A DNA stretch of 64,000 nucleotides. Origin: Liquidambar formosana (Eukaryota > Streptophyta > Magnoliopsida > Saxifragales > Altingiaceae). The position numbers and the translations under genes were made by a program. Below, piece by piece: positions 11,190 through 21,668 of this stretch. The stretch's first letter is position 1; each line of letters opens with the position of its first letter. The notes beneath the pieces are model-generated. The model was not told where the DNA came from and did not search any database. It was given only the letters and a program-made list of their open reading frames with translations. The stretch covers positions 30,415,478 to 30,479,477 of the forward strand of contig CM077833.1 in the NCBI GenBank assembly GCA_039720395.1, read 5' to 3'.

Positions 11190-11606
11190 TTTCCATATGT
11201 AAGGATCCACTGGACCATTTTATTCTTTCAAATTATCTTGGTTCTTTCTGTGGTGATGTATATAATCTTATTCTTTCAAATTATTTTGTTTTGCTTCCTA
11301 AGCAAGTTTTAATAATTATGAACAAAAAGCAATGTTGTGAAATTGGAACTGCACGGAAGGATTTAGAAATGCCAAGAGAACCACCCTTCTTGTTGTGCAC
11401 TTAGCTGGGGAAGCACGTATTTGGAACCATTAACTACATGGATATAAAAACATCACAGATCTGTGATGTTGCGATGGTTATGGCAAAAGCATCACAGATC
11501 TGTGAGTAGGATTTCCGTTCGCCATTAATTGGTGTAGTTGTGCACTGAAATTTGGTTAAATAATGCTTTGCAGTTGCTGCATAACTTTTCCCTTGGATCA
11601 TCTAGG

Positions 11607-11698
11607 CAGGTATTGATGTGTCTTTTAATATGATTGTATCTCTACAATAAGCCAGGTATTGATGTGTCTTTTAATATGATTGTATCTCTACAATAAGC
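11607..11698 (+). repeat. 46-bp direct tandem duplication
   Basis: Two almost identical 46-base units are adjacent here, beginning CAGGTATTGATG. Copy 2 of the block has only one unit (near 33252), so this is a difference between the copies. Confidence 0.9.
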
Positions 11699-12239
11699 AT
11701 TTCCTGGAAATTTAATATGGGGATTATACTATAAATGCTTTTGCGTTAAGTATGCCTTTCTTGGGCTTTGGTGGTCTGCTACTGCTACTACACGTCTTTT
11801 GCTCGTACAAAGAGGTGCTCAAGGAAACAAATCAAGATGGTAGTTTTCTCATTTCTGAAGTGTAATGTGGGTCAATATAAGGTGGCAACTTTGACATAGG
11901 GCGGAGCAGTTTTTCAACCAATTAGTAGGCCCATTTAGCCATTTGGGTAATTTCAGTGCAGCATAGTTTTTTTTTTTTTTTTTGTTGGGGGGTAGAAACA
12001 GAAGAACTTCATTCCATAAAGAAGATGGAGTTAGAAGGTGTTGTAGCACCAAGACACAAGAAGAAAACCACGACTAGCCATAACAACTAGCAAAAGGGCT
12101 TCCTGCAGCATAGTTATTTCTAGAAATAATTGTCTTTCAGCATACAAAACAAAAATTGTTTTCTCTTGGGATATGATATGTTCATTACAATTCTTCTTTT
12201 GGATTTATGATTATTAGTACTCACAAAGTTTTTTTGGTA

Positions 12240-12390
12240 CCATACCTAATTACCATTTAAAATAGCTCACTTATCATTTGAAGTGATGACTTACCATTTT
12301 AATTGACTCACTTACTACTCACCATTTAGTAACCATTTAGGCACTTACCATTTGAAATGACCTACTTATAATTTAAAGTGACCTTATAGA
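12240..12390. repeat. Array of short palindromic motifs (TCACTT...AAGTGA), copy 1
   Basis: Several degenerate repeats of a roughly 20-base motif of the form TCACTTATCATTTGAAGTGA, whose ends are inverted copies of each other. The copy-2 array (about 33885-34070) has more units. Confidence 0.6.
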
Positions 12391-12914
12391 TGTGGTGCCC
12401 AATATTTTGCTAGAGTACCATAGAATAGGCCTACTCCATTTAGTCTTAGAGCATCTCTAAGGGATTAAGCAAAATTTGAGGTAGCAAATCCAAGTTTGCT
12501 ACCTTAGGTAGCAATTTGCTACCTCCTCTAAAGGTGGGAGCTCCAAGGGAGTTAGCAAACCTTAATATTTTATTATTATTTCATATGTTTTAATGTTTTA
12601 ATACTTTAAACATATTTGAACATTATTTTATATATTTTAAGACCGTTAGAACAAAAAACAAGCATGATTATTGTTAAAATAATATATTTTAATAAAAAAT
12701 TATTTCATATTTTTAAATAACGTGATTATTGTAAAAAATACCATGATTAAATATATGTAATTTTTATTAATGTTAGTTGAACTCAAATTTTTGTTGTAAC
12801 GCAGATTTTCCCCCAACATTATTCAATTGACTTATTATTTCTGTCGGATTCAACCTCAAAATCTTTGTATGTGTGGAAATAATTCTACACTCTTAACTAA
12901 AGACTTCTATCACT

Positions 12915-13208
12915 TTACTCGTTTCCCACCATGGGGTCTATAGAGACATGGAGCCACGCCATCATAAGCATGCGATTTTCTTGTATGGTGAAGCTTCGTG
13001 AACAAGTATTAGAGCTAGTGTCTTGTTGATTGGCATCTTGAGGGGATTGAGCATCAAATTTGTGATGATTGATCAGTATATTGAGAGAATGCAGGTGGGT
13101 GATTTTCACGTTGGGTAGGATATTGAAATGAATGAGTAGGGAATTGGGATGAGAATTGAAAATTGAAAGATTGCATATTAAATTGGGGAACATAAAAATC
13201 ATTTCCAT
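12915..13208 (-). pseudogene. PIF/Harbinger ORF1-like (Myb/SANT-like) fragment
   Basis: The 97-residue frame ends with Arg-Ser-Phe-Thr...Glu-Asn-x-Met-Leu-Met-x-Ala-Trp-Leu-x-Val-Ser-x-Asp-Pro-x-Val-Gly-Asn-Glu, which resembles the start of the SANT domain in the second (non-transposase) protein of PIF/Harbinger elements. It stops directly after this motif, so most of the domain is missing. It is probably a relic in a non-autonomous element. Confidence 0.6.
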
Positions 13209-13239
13209 TGGGGTTTTGAGAATTTATGTTGAGAGTTGA

Positions 13240-13410
13240 AAAAAAAAATGTAGAACAATCTTGAAAAAGTTAAAAATAATTGAGAAAATTGTAGTGAAAA
13301 AAAAATGTAGAACAATTTTTAAAAAGTTTACAAGAATTAGGAAAATTATAGTGAAAAAAAAATGTAAAACAATCTTAAACAAGTTTACAAGAAGTGAGAA
13401 AATTGGAAGA
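13240..13410. repeat. ~57-bp tandem repeat, about three units, inside the PIF element
   Basis: Three successive units start with an A-run followed by ATGTARAACAAT (units begin near 13248, 13305 and 13362). The low-complexity minus-strand frame across them is a by-product of the repeat. Confidence 0.8.
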
Positions 13411-13779
13411 ATAAATTTATAGAAGAAGTGAGTTAGGGATGATTTATTGAAGAAATTGGTATGATATTTATAAGAAAAATGAATACAATAAATATGAAAA
13501 AAAAAAAAAAAAAATTTCAAACGACCGTTCTTCATTCCGATGGACACAGAACGGTAAAAAAAAAATAATGATACCAATGAAGGGAATCAGAACGGTTAAA
13601 AAAATTAAAGACTTTCATCCCAATTGGACGGCCCGATTTGTTAAGCATTCTCCTAGAAAATCCCAACCATACGTTGGCCAAACACATCTCCTCTCATTTT
13701 ACTATCTCTTTTCTCTGCAAAACCCAACTGCTCCTCCTCTTTCCCGTCCCATCTCCTCTCTGCAAATGTATCCCCTTCC

Positions 13780-13960
13780 AAACGAGAAGAACTTCCATGT
13801 AACTGTGACACAGGCCAATCAGAAGCAAGCAAAGTGGGAGTGTGGATCCAGAAAGTACATTGACACTCCCACTTTACTTGCTTTTGATTGACCCGTAATA
13901 CCACGTGGCCGTGTCACAGTTATATGGAAGTTTTTCTCCTTCCAAACAAGCTCGTCGTCT
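13780..13960. repeat. Long imperfect hairpin inside the PIF element
   Basis: The left arm (about 13780-13850) and right arm (about 13865-13955) are inverted copies with a few bulges. They pair CAAAGTGGGAGTG with CACTCCCACTTT, and the TGTGACAC and ACTTCCAT segments with their complements. This may be a nested foldback element or a folded-RNA source. Confidence 0.7.
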
Positions 13961-14776
13961 CTCCATCTGACAGTAGAGAAATTAATGTTGGCTCAAGTAG
14001 AAGAACACACCAAAGATTCATTCTCAACACTCCGCTGTACGTAGGTGTAAAGAGATTTGATGTTGCAGCCTTTCGTACCAGGTTCTCTCCTCCTCCTCAC
14101 CTTTCATACCAGGTGTAAAGATACGATTTTTTCTTCTTTTTTTTTCTTTATCGTTGAAAAGTTAAGGTATATTTAACAGGCAACTTTAGAATCTTATGAT
14201 TCTGTTGGTTTTTGATTCGGAAAAATGGAAAACCCCATCTCAACATCCCGATTCATTAATGATTTAGGACGCAAATTTTTTTTTTCTCCTACCTTTTCTC
14301 AGCGACCAAACAAGGCTTTAGGGTTTGATTGAAGTGTTTTTTTTTTTTTCCTGTTCATCTTCACATTCACTCTCGATTTTATAGTTCACAGTGGTGCGAT
14401 GGTGACGCCTCCGGCCTTCTCCGGCGACGACGATGGCGAGAGTCCTCCGGCGTTGGCAGTTTGGGTTACCGCCATTTCTTGTTGATGATTGTTATAGCTG
14501 TTGCAATATGCTGTGGGATTTCCAGGTAATCCTCTTCAATTTTTTATTCAATTATATGATTTGCTACCTTCTCTCTCCTCTTCCAGGTTTGAACAGAGAG
14601 AAAGTGGTAGCAAAAAAATTTTGTACTTTTTGCAACCTCTTGCTTACTCTGTTGGAGCTGATTTTTGGAAGGAGCATTTGCTACCTCCATTGGAGATGCT
14701 CTTACTCCGTTGGAGCTGATTTTTGGAAGGAAAGGTAGCAAATCTGGATTTGCTACCTCCGTTGGAGATGCTCTTA

Positions 14777-15566
14777 GAAGTTCATACAACTTAGGATTCT
14801 ATCATCATGTCTTTTGCATTGCCAAGTACATGTGTTCACCTTGGTAGACATTGTGTGTAGTACGTACTTTAAGGCTTTATTTGGTTTTCAGATTTTATCA
14901 AGGAATAAAAAATAAAAAATAAGAAATGTACTTTTCCTTATTTGGTAGCACTAGAAAATTATAGGAAGAAAAAAAAAAGAATTTTTGACTTGATATAAAT
15001 TTTTTTTTTCATTTCCTTTTTTCTTCATTAGTAGAATCCACAAACCAGGAAGAAAAAAAAATCCACAAAACAAATAGAGGGTAAAAGGAATATATTTTCT
15101 TAAATAGAATTTTCATCTACTAAAAGAACAAAGAAATAAAAATTGTGCCATTTTTTTTTGGGGGTCCTAGAGAAGTCCTACCCAGTTAGGTCATGGGCCA
15201 CACAACAGGGGAAGCCCTCCCCCAAAACGAAGGGGAAGGCTGAATTCGTCATTTGCCCAAAAATCTATGAGAAATTTTGAGAAATTCGAAAATAATTTAA
15301 AATTTTTGTTATTATGCTTAGGAGCAATATCTCTGACACATGCGTCCTTTATTGCTGGCTTGCTGATAAACTTCTCGAGGTGTATTACGTCCATGTGTCA
15401 ACTTCTGATCTATACTTGAGTCTGCCCTCAACAGGGAAGCTTGGGGAAGAGTTTTTTAACCAATCGGTTCTTAACATGTTATCCATCTGATTTGAGTATG
15501 AGCACAGCTGATCAACACTAGTCTCGAAGCATAATAAAAACAAAAAAGTTAAAATATTTTTCACAC
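14777..15566. other. Intergenic, upstream of Myb gene C leader (copy 1)
   Basis: AT-rich, with A and T runs. No gene is seen. The right half precedes the leader exon and may hold its promoter, but no convincing element can be named. Confidence 0.5.
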
Positions 15567-15666
15567 ATTTGACAGGACGGAACTCGGGCCTGACCCGCTC
15601 AGTAGTCGACTTGCCGCTGCTCTTCAAGAGGTTTTCCGGCTACTGTCCGCCGATATCTCCGATCAG
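15567..15666 (+). other. Putative 5' leader exon of Myb/SANT-like gene C, copy 1 (orphaned)
   Basis: A GC-richer stretch ends in the splice donor CAG|GTGAGC at 15666/15667. The same sequence in copy 2 (about 35000-35101) precedes the intact gene C at 36934. In copy 1 the coding exons would lie at or beyond the N gap and are not present, so this leader has no visible gene. Confidence 0.45.
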
Positions 15667-17040
15667 GTGAGCTCTCCACCACCTCCTCCTCTGGTCCTCC
15701 TCCTCCTTTTACTTTTCTTGATTACGTGTGTATATATGAATATATATGCATCTTTATGATGAAGGTGTGTGATGTTGCATTTGTCATTTGGTTTGGTGTT
15801 TGTGGATTGCGAAGGTGAAAAGATGAATAATGATTAAATTGTCATAAAAACAAATTGTCTTGCAGAAATTATTTGCAGTCAAGTATTGATAATTAATCAT
15901 CTATTTTAGGGTTTAAATCACTTTTTTTTTTTTGGTAAAGGTTCAAACTTTACATAAAAGGCGAAAGTTAAGTGATGGTATTTCATAGGATGAAATGAGT
16001 ATGGGTATGTGCATCATTATTTTATGAAGTAGTGATTCGTTTTATTTCTTAAGCATTGGATGCAAACTGTCTGCAATATGGTTATGACATGACACTGACA
16101 CAACAAATCTTCAAAATCTAGGTATGGGACATAGCAGGGGACAAGAGACGAAAGAGTCTGATTGGGCATTTCAAATGGAAATTAAACGATTACAGTGTAT
16201 TTTAGATAGGATTGAAGGCACAATTCATGACATTGGATGGGAGAATTTAAGAGAAATGAGAATAATGATCATTATCACAAATGAAAGAAGAAATTCAAAT
16301 AGTGGCATTTCATGAATTTATAGAAATTGATCTTATAACATCAATTGTAGTGATGACTCTAAGAGCTCGTTTTTTTGGTCATAATCGAGACAAATGGAAT
16401 GGAATGAGATTCAATGGTGAGCCACCACGATGAGGGAGAGGAAAGGAGAAGAGAACAGCCCGCAGTGGTAGTGGGATTGTGGTTGCCAAGAGGCTTATGA
16501 TTGCACATCGATTGGGAAAGGATATGCATGTATGTACTTAAGGCACCATCACCCCTCCAAAGGTTAGACCCTTTTGGAGCTGGTACTTGGATTATGCCAT
16601 TTGTATCCGTGTGTGTGTGTTAACTTGGAAAGGGGAAAAAAAAAATATTTGGCCACCAACATAGTGCATTTTGTTCCATTTACATGCTGTAGTTCCATTT
16701 ACAAATGTGTGATGCAAAGTAGAGGGTAAAAAAAAAAAATGAAAAAAATGAACCATTAATGGACCAGTTTGAGATGTAAATACATTAGTTTTATGGACCA
16801 TGGTTTCGCATCACAACTAATGAATGACATATTGTGTTTGATATCCACTTGCAAAAGGGCTGGACTGTCATATGCATATCCCAAGAAATCCTTTGGGTCA
16901 AGAACTGAAGAACCTATATGAGGTAACAACTAATAAGAAGTAAATTATCAGTTCATTTACATGTTTAAGGTCCTGTGATATCACCATCTCTATTTTTCTT
17001 ATTCCTATACTTATGTATTTTTTTCTTCTTTGAGTGTGTT
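15667..17040. other. Intron-equivalent sequence, no gene seen (copy 1)
   Basis: Matches the first intron of gene C in copy 2. It contains poly-T and poly-A tracts and a short GT repeat near 16609-16620. No coding sequence is supported. Confidence 0.6.
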
Positions 17041-17290
17041 GGAATCAAGAATACACGTGATGGCTTCATACAACTCAACTCAACAAAGCTTTAATTTCAA
17101 CTACTTGGGGTCGACTGCATGAATCCTTTGTTGCCATTCAGCTCTATTTATGATCATATCTATTGTTAATTCCTTGCCAATCGTATTCTTTCTCACTGCC
17201 TCTAACCATGTTCTGTTTTACCCTTCTCTCGCTCATTTGGCACCTTCAACCTGAATCAAATCACTTCTATGCACTGAAGCGTTAATTAAT
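17041..17290 (+). mobile_element. Probable non-LTR retrotransposon (SINE/RTE-type) fragment, copy 1
   Basis: The stretch around CAACTACTTGGGGTCGACTG followed by CATGAATCC is of a kind widely dispersed in plant genomes, seen in short retroelement 3' ends. It recurs in copy 2 at 36461-36720 inside the gene C intron. The identification is from memory of the motif and is uncertain. Confidence 0.4.
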
Positions 17291-17336
17291 TAATTCATGA
17301 ATATGACTATTCGAGCTGGTTTAACAGTACCTTTTG

Positions 17337-17436
17337 NNNNNNNNNNNNNNNNNNNNNNNNNNNNNNNNNNNNNNNNNNNNNNNNNNNNNNNNNNNNNNNN
17401 NNNNNNNNNNNNNNNNNNNNNNNNNNNNNNNNNNNN
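17337..17436. other. Assembly gap (exactly 100 N)
   Basis: One hundred N is the usual placeholder for a gap of unknown size. The left side is block copy 1; the right side is inside a gypsy gag. Missing sequence includes at least the pol region and second LTR of the gypsy element if that is complete, and possibly gene C of copy 1. Confidence 0.98.
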
Positions 17437-19295
17437 GGTAGTTTCCATTGGCACCTCCTTTTGCGCTAAAGCGTCCAGCAGAGCTTGACGATGCTTCTTT
17501 GAGGCAGTAATCAAACCCCAAATGCTTATGCTTGCCTGCGTCTTTTTTAGCTGTTTCAAGACCCGATCTTCCTCTTCTTCTTCTCCCGGGCGCCCCATTC
17601 TCTCTCTTACCTTTTCGATGTCTGCTCCTTGGCTCATTTCTCGGCCCGGGTGATCTGCTTCCAGAAATCCGGGCTTGAAATGTCTCCCGGAGCGAGTCAG
17701 GTGCATGGAATCCTTTTTCATTTCTGCCCAGATATCCTCTTCTTCACTATCATAATCTTCCCAAGGAGCTTTCTTTGTACTGATCATTAGAATAAACTCG
17801 GACGGGTCCTTGACCTTATCCGCACAACTGATCAAATTCATAAATGCCGGGGGCGGTGTATTTCTGAAATCCGGGAGCGGGTTATTCTGTATGTTTGGCT
17901 TGTCGTTACTTGGCGGTGGTAGCTTCCCTGAATCAATTAAATCCTGGATTTCATTTTTCAGACGCATGCAATTATCGGTTCTGTGGCCGATGCGCTGGTG
18001 GAAATCGCAAAACTCGTTCTGTCTCCAGTGCGGGGGAATAGGGTTGGGTAGCGTCCTAGGTTCCAATGGCTTTAAATGCCCTCTTTTGTTCAGATTGGCC
18101 AAAGCCTTTGACAATGGGACTCCCAGGTCATGGTATACTCTCGGAGGTTTCTGTGCTGCTTGGGCTTGTTGGACAGCCCCTACCGTGGCCTGTATTGGGG
18201 TCCCACCGCCCATCCGGTTGCCTCCGTTTCCGCTGCTGGTACCGGAACCATATGTCTTCTTTTGCCTGTCCACCTGACCACGATGAATGGCATCTTCGAT
18301 GCGAGTCCCACACTGATATAACTGTTCAAAGTTCATAACCGAAGAGGTCAGCATGCGGTCGAAGTAAACGGGCGTCAAATTCCTCAGGATAATGTTTATC
18401 TAGTCGATTTCCGTGGGTCTATTTACCATTTTGACGGCTTTAGCTCTCCAGCGGGTCAAAAACTCAGAAAACGTCTCGTCTGATTTCTGCCTTGTCATCT
18501 CCAGGTCCCTCAAGGTGACATCCAGCATAGTGTTGTAAGCGTACTTGTTGGCGAATTCCGAAGCGAGTTGTTCCCAAGAGTCTGAGACCTTTGGGTCAAG
18601 GGCGTAGTACCATTTCGAAGCATCTGACGAGAGAGACAAAGGGAAGGCATACAAAACTTGGTCGGGGGTTAACCCCCTCATCTTAGCGATGCTCAGGTAC
18701 TGGCGCAAGTGCTGTTTGGGGTCGCCAGTGCCATCAAACTTCTCATAATCAGCTATCTTGAATTTCGGGGGAAGCTGCACCTTCGACTCAGTTGTGATTC
18801 CTGCCATGGAGTACATGTAGTCATCCATGCCTTGCGATTTTTGCCATGCCGTCTGCATTCGGTCCATCCGGGCCTTCATGTCAGCATTCTCTGCTGCCAG
18901 TTTCTCCACCCGGGCGTCCTTTCTTTGGCCTCTTTCCTCTTTAGGTAATCCTCGTAGTCGTCATCTTCCCATCTCGGGTGTTCCTCTTCAGTTCCCTTAG
19001 GTTCCCCTTTTTCCTCAGTCTCAGGTTGTTCTTCTTCTCCTGACTTTCCTTTCCCCTTTTCCAGCTTGGTAACACGATCCCTCATCTCATTCATGAAGCC
19101 CCTCATCTCGGCCTTGTCGCTTCTCATCTGTTCAAGGATATCAGCTAAAGTCACTTGCTCTGCCATCCTGCTTATTGCAACCCTCCTAAGTCTGTTGGTG
19201 GTCGGAGATCGAGCCCAAACACAACCAAATGCCGTTCTTGGTGTCGAATCAATCGTGCTGAAAGGAGAATGAGCGTGCATGAGTACTTCCCCCAA
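17437..19295 (-). pseudogene. Gypsy gag, with frameshift and stop
   Basis: N-terminal acidic/coiled region (start methionine near 19166, frame 19295-18876), then the retrotransposon gag domain in another frame (18909-18400; Trp-Tyr-Tyr-Ala-Leu...Leu-Thr-Arg-Trp-Arg), then a continuation (18378-17437) with the zinc-knuckle-like Cys-x2-His-x4-His-x4-Cys. A frameshift lies near 18900 and an in-frame TAG at about 18397-18402. It is truncated by the N gap. Gag forms the virus-like particle of the retroelement. This copy could not make a full-length product. Confidence 0.85.
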
Positions 19296-19472
19296 TTTTT
19301 AAAGTTTTCTTTCAAGTCTTTTACCCGTGTCATACCTTATCATCGAACCCTATCATGTTTACTAAATCTTCAAAGGTTCGATGACAGGTAGACCTCTCTT
19401 GTGAAGTCAAAAGCACCATCTCATCCTTGGCCCATTACAATGCTCTCATTTGGGATCCAAACCTCTTCCTCT

Positions 19473-19528
<56 letters not shown>

Positions 19529-20227
19529 TTTGGTCCCATTACAGATTTATCTCACTTTCCTCTTGCTGGGCTTTGGACACAATGGTGCTTGGACTTCGGT
19601 CCAGCTTAGAAGGTTGTGGACATTCCGTATAGGTCCTAGTCCTTTACTACCAGTAGGTCCACCTCGCATGTAAATTTCCTTTGTTCGAGCCCAAGACACA
19701 CATCTTATCACTCTCTTGGACTATAGGCCTAACAGACCTTTTTTTTTTTTTTCTTCGTCTGACGGGCCTAGGTCCAATTACATTGTCGCACAATCTTCCC
19801 TCAAATGAGCTCGAACTTAGAAAATCCACATTAAAGTGGGCCTCGTCCCATACCCGTGCTAAGAAATGAATGCAACATGACATGCGATGCAACACACATT
19901 CACACAAGGTTGGGTAAGAGCCTCGGGGGTTACTAGTGTGGTGGGTCAGAGTGGGGTGTCTCCTTCAAGGGTTACCCAGGCTAGGGTGCTCGAAGAGCAA
20001 CCCGTTAACGTACTCACTAACTTATCACAGGTTAGTGGCACAGGCCGTGGGCTGATGGTGCTGAGCCGAGTTGCCCATAAGATCGAGTGGATCCCGGGTC
20101 TCTAATCAGACTTCCATCGAGGGGTAACAAAGTGCCAAGATCGTGCGCGTGTGTGCAATTTGGTTTTCACCCAATTAAAAATTCTCATTAATTAAAGCCA
20201 ACAAAATACTTCGAAGTCTAACTCTCT

Positions 20228-20246
20228 GTCCCCAGTGGAGTCGCCA
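20228..20246 (-). other. Primer binding site of the gypsy element (tRNA-Arg type)
   Basis: The minus strand reads TGGCGACTCCACTGGGGAC directly after the LTR end. It begins with the TGG that pairs with the CCA tail of a tRNA, and the rest resembles the complement of a plant tRNA-Arg 3' end as used by Ogre/Tat elements. Confidence 0.75.
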
Positions 20247-20247
20247 A

Positions 20248-21668
20248 TGTGAGCGCCGCGTCCTGAACCACGCCGGCTCGGGAGTACGCCGCTAACCACG
20301 GGTGTGATTAGGGCGGAGAGGGAGTCGCCACCCGGTTGGGCCCCGGGAACCGATTGACCCCTAGCAAGAGGCCCACTCGTCATTACCCAAAGAATCAAGG
20401 TTCGGAGTTAAGGTACGTTGTTGGGAAGGTGTTAGGCACCCGACAACGCCCGGCTAAATCCGGCCTCCACACGCATTTTGTTGGCTTTAATTAATGAGAA
20501 ATATTAATTGAGTTTAACCCTATTCATGCGACAAATATATCAAGCGACTATGGCACACAAGATGGCATTATGTGAATAAAAATATGCAAATAAATAACTA
20601 AACAGAAGATAAAAATTAACAGACAGAATAAACAGTAGCTATGAAAGGAGAGAAAGGAGAAGGATTCGTCACTGCCTGCAAAAATGGGTTAGCACAGCAT
20701 CATAGATATGCGTACGCACAAAAACAAGGTGCGTACGCACCTTTAATTTATACGTACGCACATTTCATGGCAGATTCAAAAATAACAGAAAAATGCTGAA
20801 ATTGCACATGCTATCTTACTCCGAATTACAGAACCCTAATCGCATGCAGATATCCTATCATGTCATTATTACACCCTAAATTTGACCATGAATGCATGCA
20901 CTTTAAACATTACACCGATTAATTATGCAAAGACATATTTAAATGATGCTAAACATGCTAGAACATAATATAAAGTGTAGATCCGGTCATGCAACATTTG
21001 ATTGAAAGCACTTGAATAAATCTGAAATCACGGCATTCAATGAAAATACGCATGATGGAAAATGTGCTTGGAGGAATAATTAGTGATTATTCTAACACTC
21101 AAAGAACCGAATCATAAAAGATGTTACCCTCAGGTTTGGGTGAGTCCCGATGAATGCACTAATAAGAATCTTTCCTTCCTGAGCCTCCGTAATCGCAGCC
21201 GCCGCCTTTTCAGCTTTTAGGTTAAGAGTCTTTAGGGTTTTGTGGAGCTTTCAAAATGGTGGTGGCCCAAAAAGGATCCCCTCATTTGATGCGGAAGTGG
21301 TCTTTTTATAGGCGAAGAATTAGGGTTTCGGGGTAAGGAACTAGGGTTTCTCTGGTTCTCAGCCGTCACCGGCTGGATGTGCAGTAGGCTCCATCCATAT
21401 AAGGCAACAGGGGAAATGGGGGGAAAAATTCGAATACTGGAATATTATCCTACGTACGCACAAATGTAATGTGCGTACGCACATTAGGATACTGCGTACG
21501 CATAAAGGGTTGGACTGGGCTTCTCAACTCTTTGGGCCAGGCTCCGGCTGCGATCACATTAGCTTTTCGAGGATTGCTTGTTAGTTATTCGATTTGGGTC
21601 ACCCTTCATCATTGGGCTTAACGAGGTGGATTTGAAATATTTAGGCGGTACAAAATGGGGTGTTAACA
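20248..21668 (-). repeat. LTR of the gypsy element
   Basis: On the minus strand it starts TGTTAACACCCCATTTTG and ends CGGCGCTCACA, a TG...CA pair about 1.42 kb apart and followed by the primer binding site. It contains several copies of the palindrome TGCGTACGCA or close variants. Its partner LTR is not in the window. Confidence 0.85.

Larger units (their letters stand above)
11190..12448. other. 3' flank of Myb gene with short repeats (copy 1)
   Basis: No gene is seen. It holds two copies of a perfect or near-perfect palindrome (11451-11468 and about 11490-11505), a 46-bp direct duplication (11607-11652 and 11653-11698), a poly-T tract at 11967-11983 and an array of short palindromic motifs near 12240-12390. 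Confidence 0.7.
12449..14773 (-). mobile_element. PIF/Harbinger-type DNA transposon, non-autonomous or decayed
   Basis: The ends are inverted repeats: GAGCATCTCTAAGGG at the left, and a right end whose complement begins GAGCATCTCCAA. They are flanked by TTA on both sides (12446-12448 and 14774-14776), the target duplication of PIF/Harbinger elements. The matching place in copy 2 (near 34126) is uninterrupted. Subterminal GGTAGCAAATC palindromes occur at both ends. A minus-strand frame near 12915-13208 resembles the Myb/SANT-like ORF1 of this superfamily, but no transposase is visible. The right end is duplicated: a second inner TIR-like copy lies near 14690-14705. Confidence 0.85.
1653..17336. 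repeat. Long duplicated block, copy 1
   Basis: Collinear with 21669-36765 from the RIP locus through the Myb/SANT-like gene to a LINE/SINE-like repeat, stopping exactly at the N gap. By eye the copies differ by a few substitutions per hundred bases plus discrete indels: a PIF element present only here, a ~1.2 kb LTR-like insertion only in copy 2, a ~110 bp segment near 11300-11435 only here, and three versus four 588/589-bp units. It is either a tandem duplication or two alleles assembled in series. Confidence 0.9.
17437..21668 (-). mobile_element. Ty3/gypsy LTR retrotransposon, 5' part only
   Basis: Reading on the minus strand: a 5' LTR (21668 down to 20248), a primer binding site, a leader, then a broken gag (19295 to 17437) running into the assembly gap. 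Pol and the 3' LTR are not in the window. The LTR abuts the truncated RIP copy at 21669, so the element was inserted into, or joined to, that locus. The gag with a Cys/His knuckle and the tRNA-Arg-type primer site resemble Tat/Ogre-like gypsy elements. Confidence 0.85.

Noticed and set aside
17810..18338. Plus-strand open frames opposite gag
   Set aside because: They are shadows of the minus-strand gag with no recognisable features.
19401..19673. Poly-Phe open frames from long T runs
   Set aside because: They are low-complexity readings of homopolymer tracts inside the gypsy leader.
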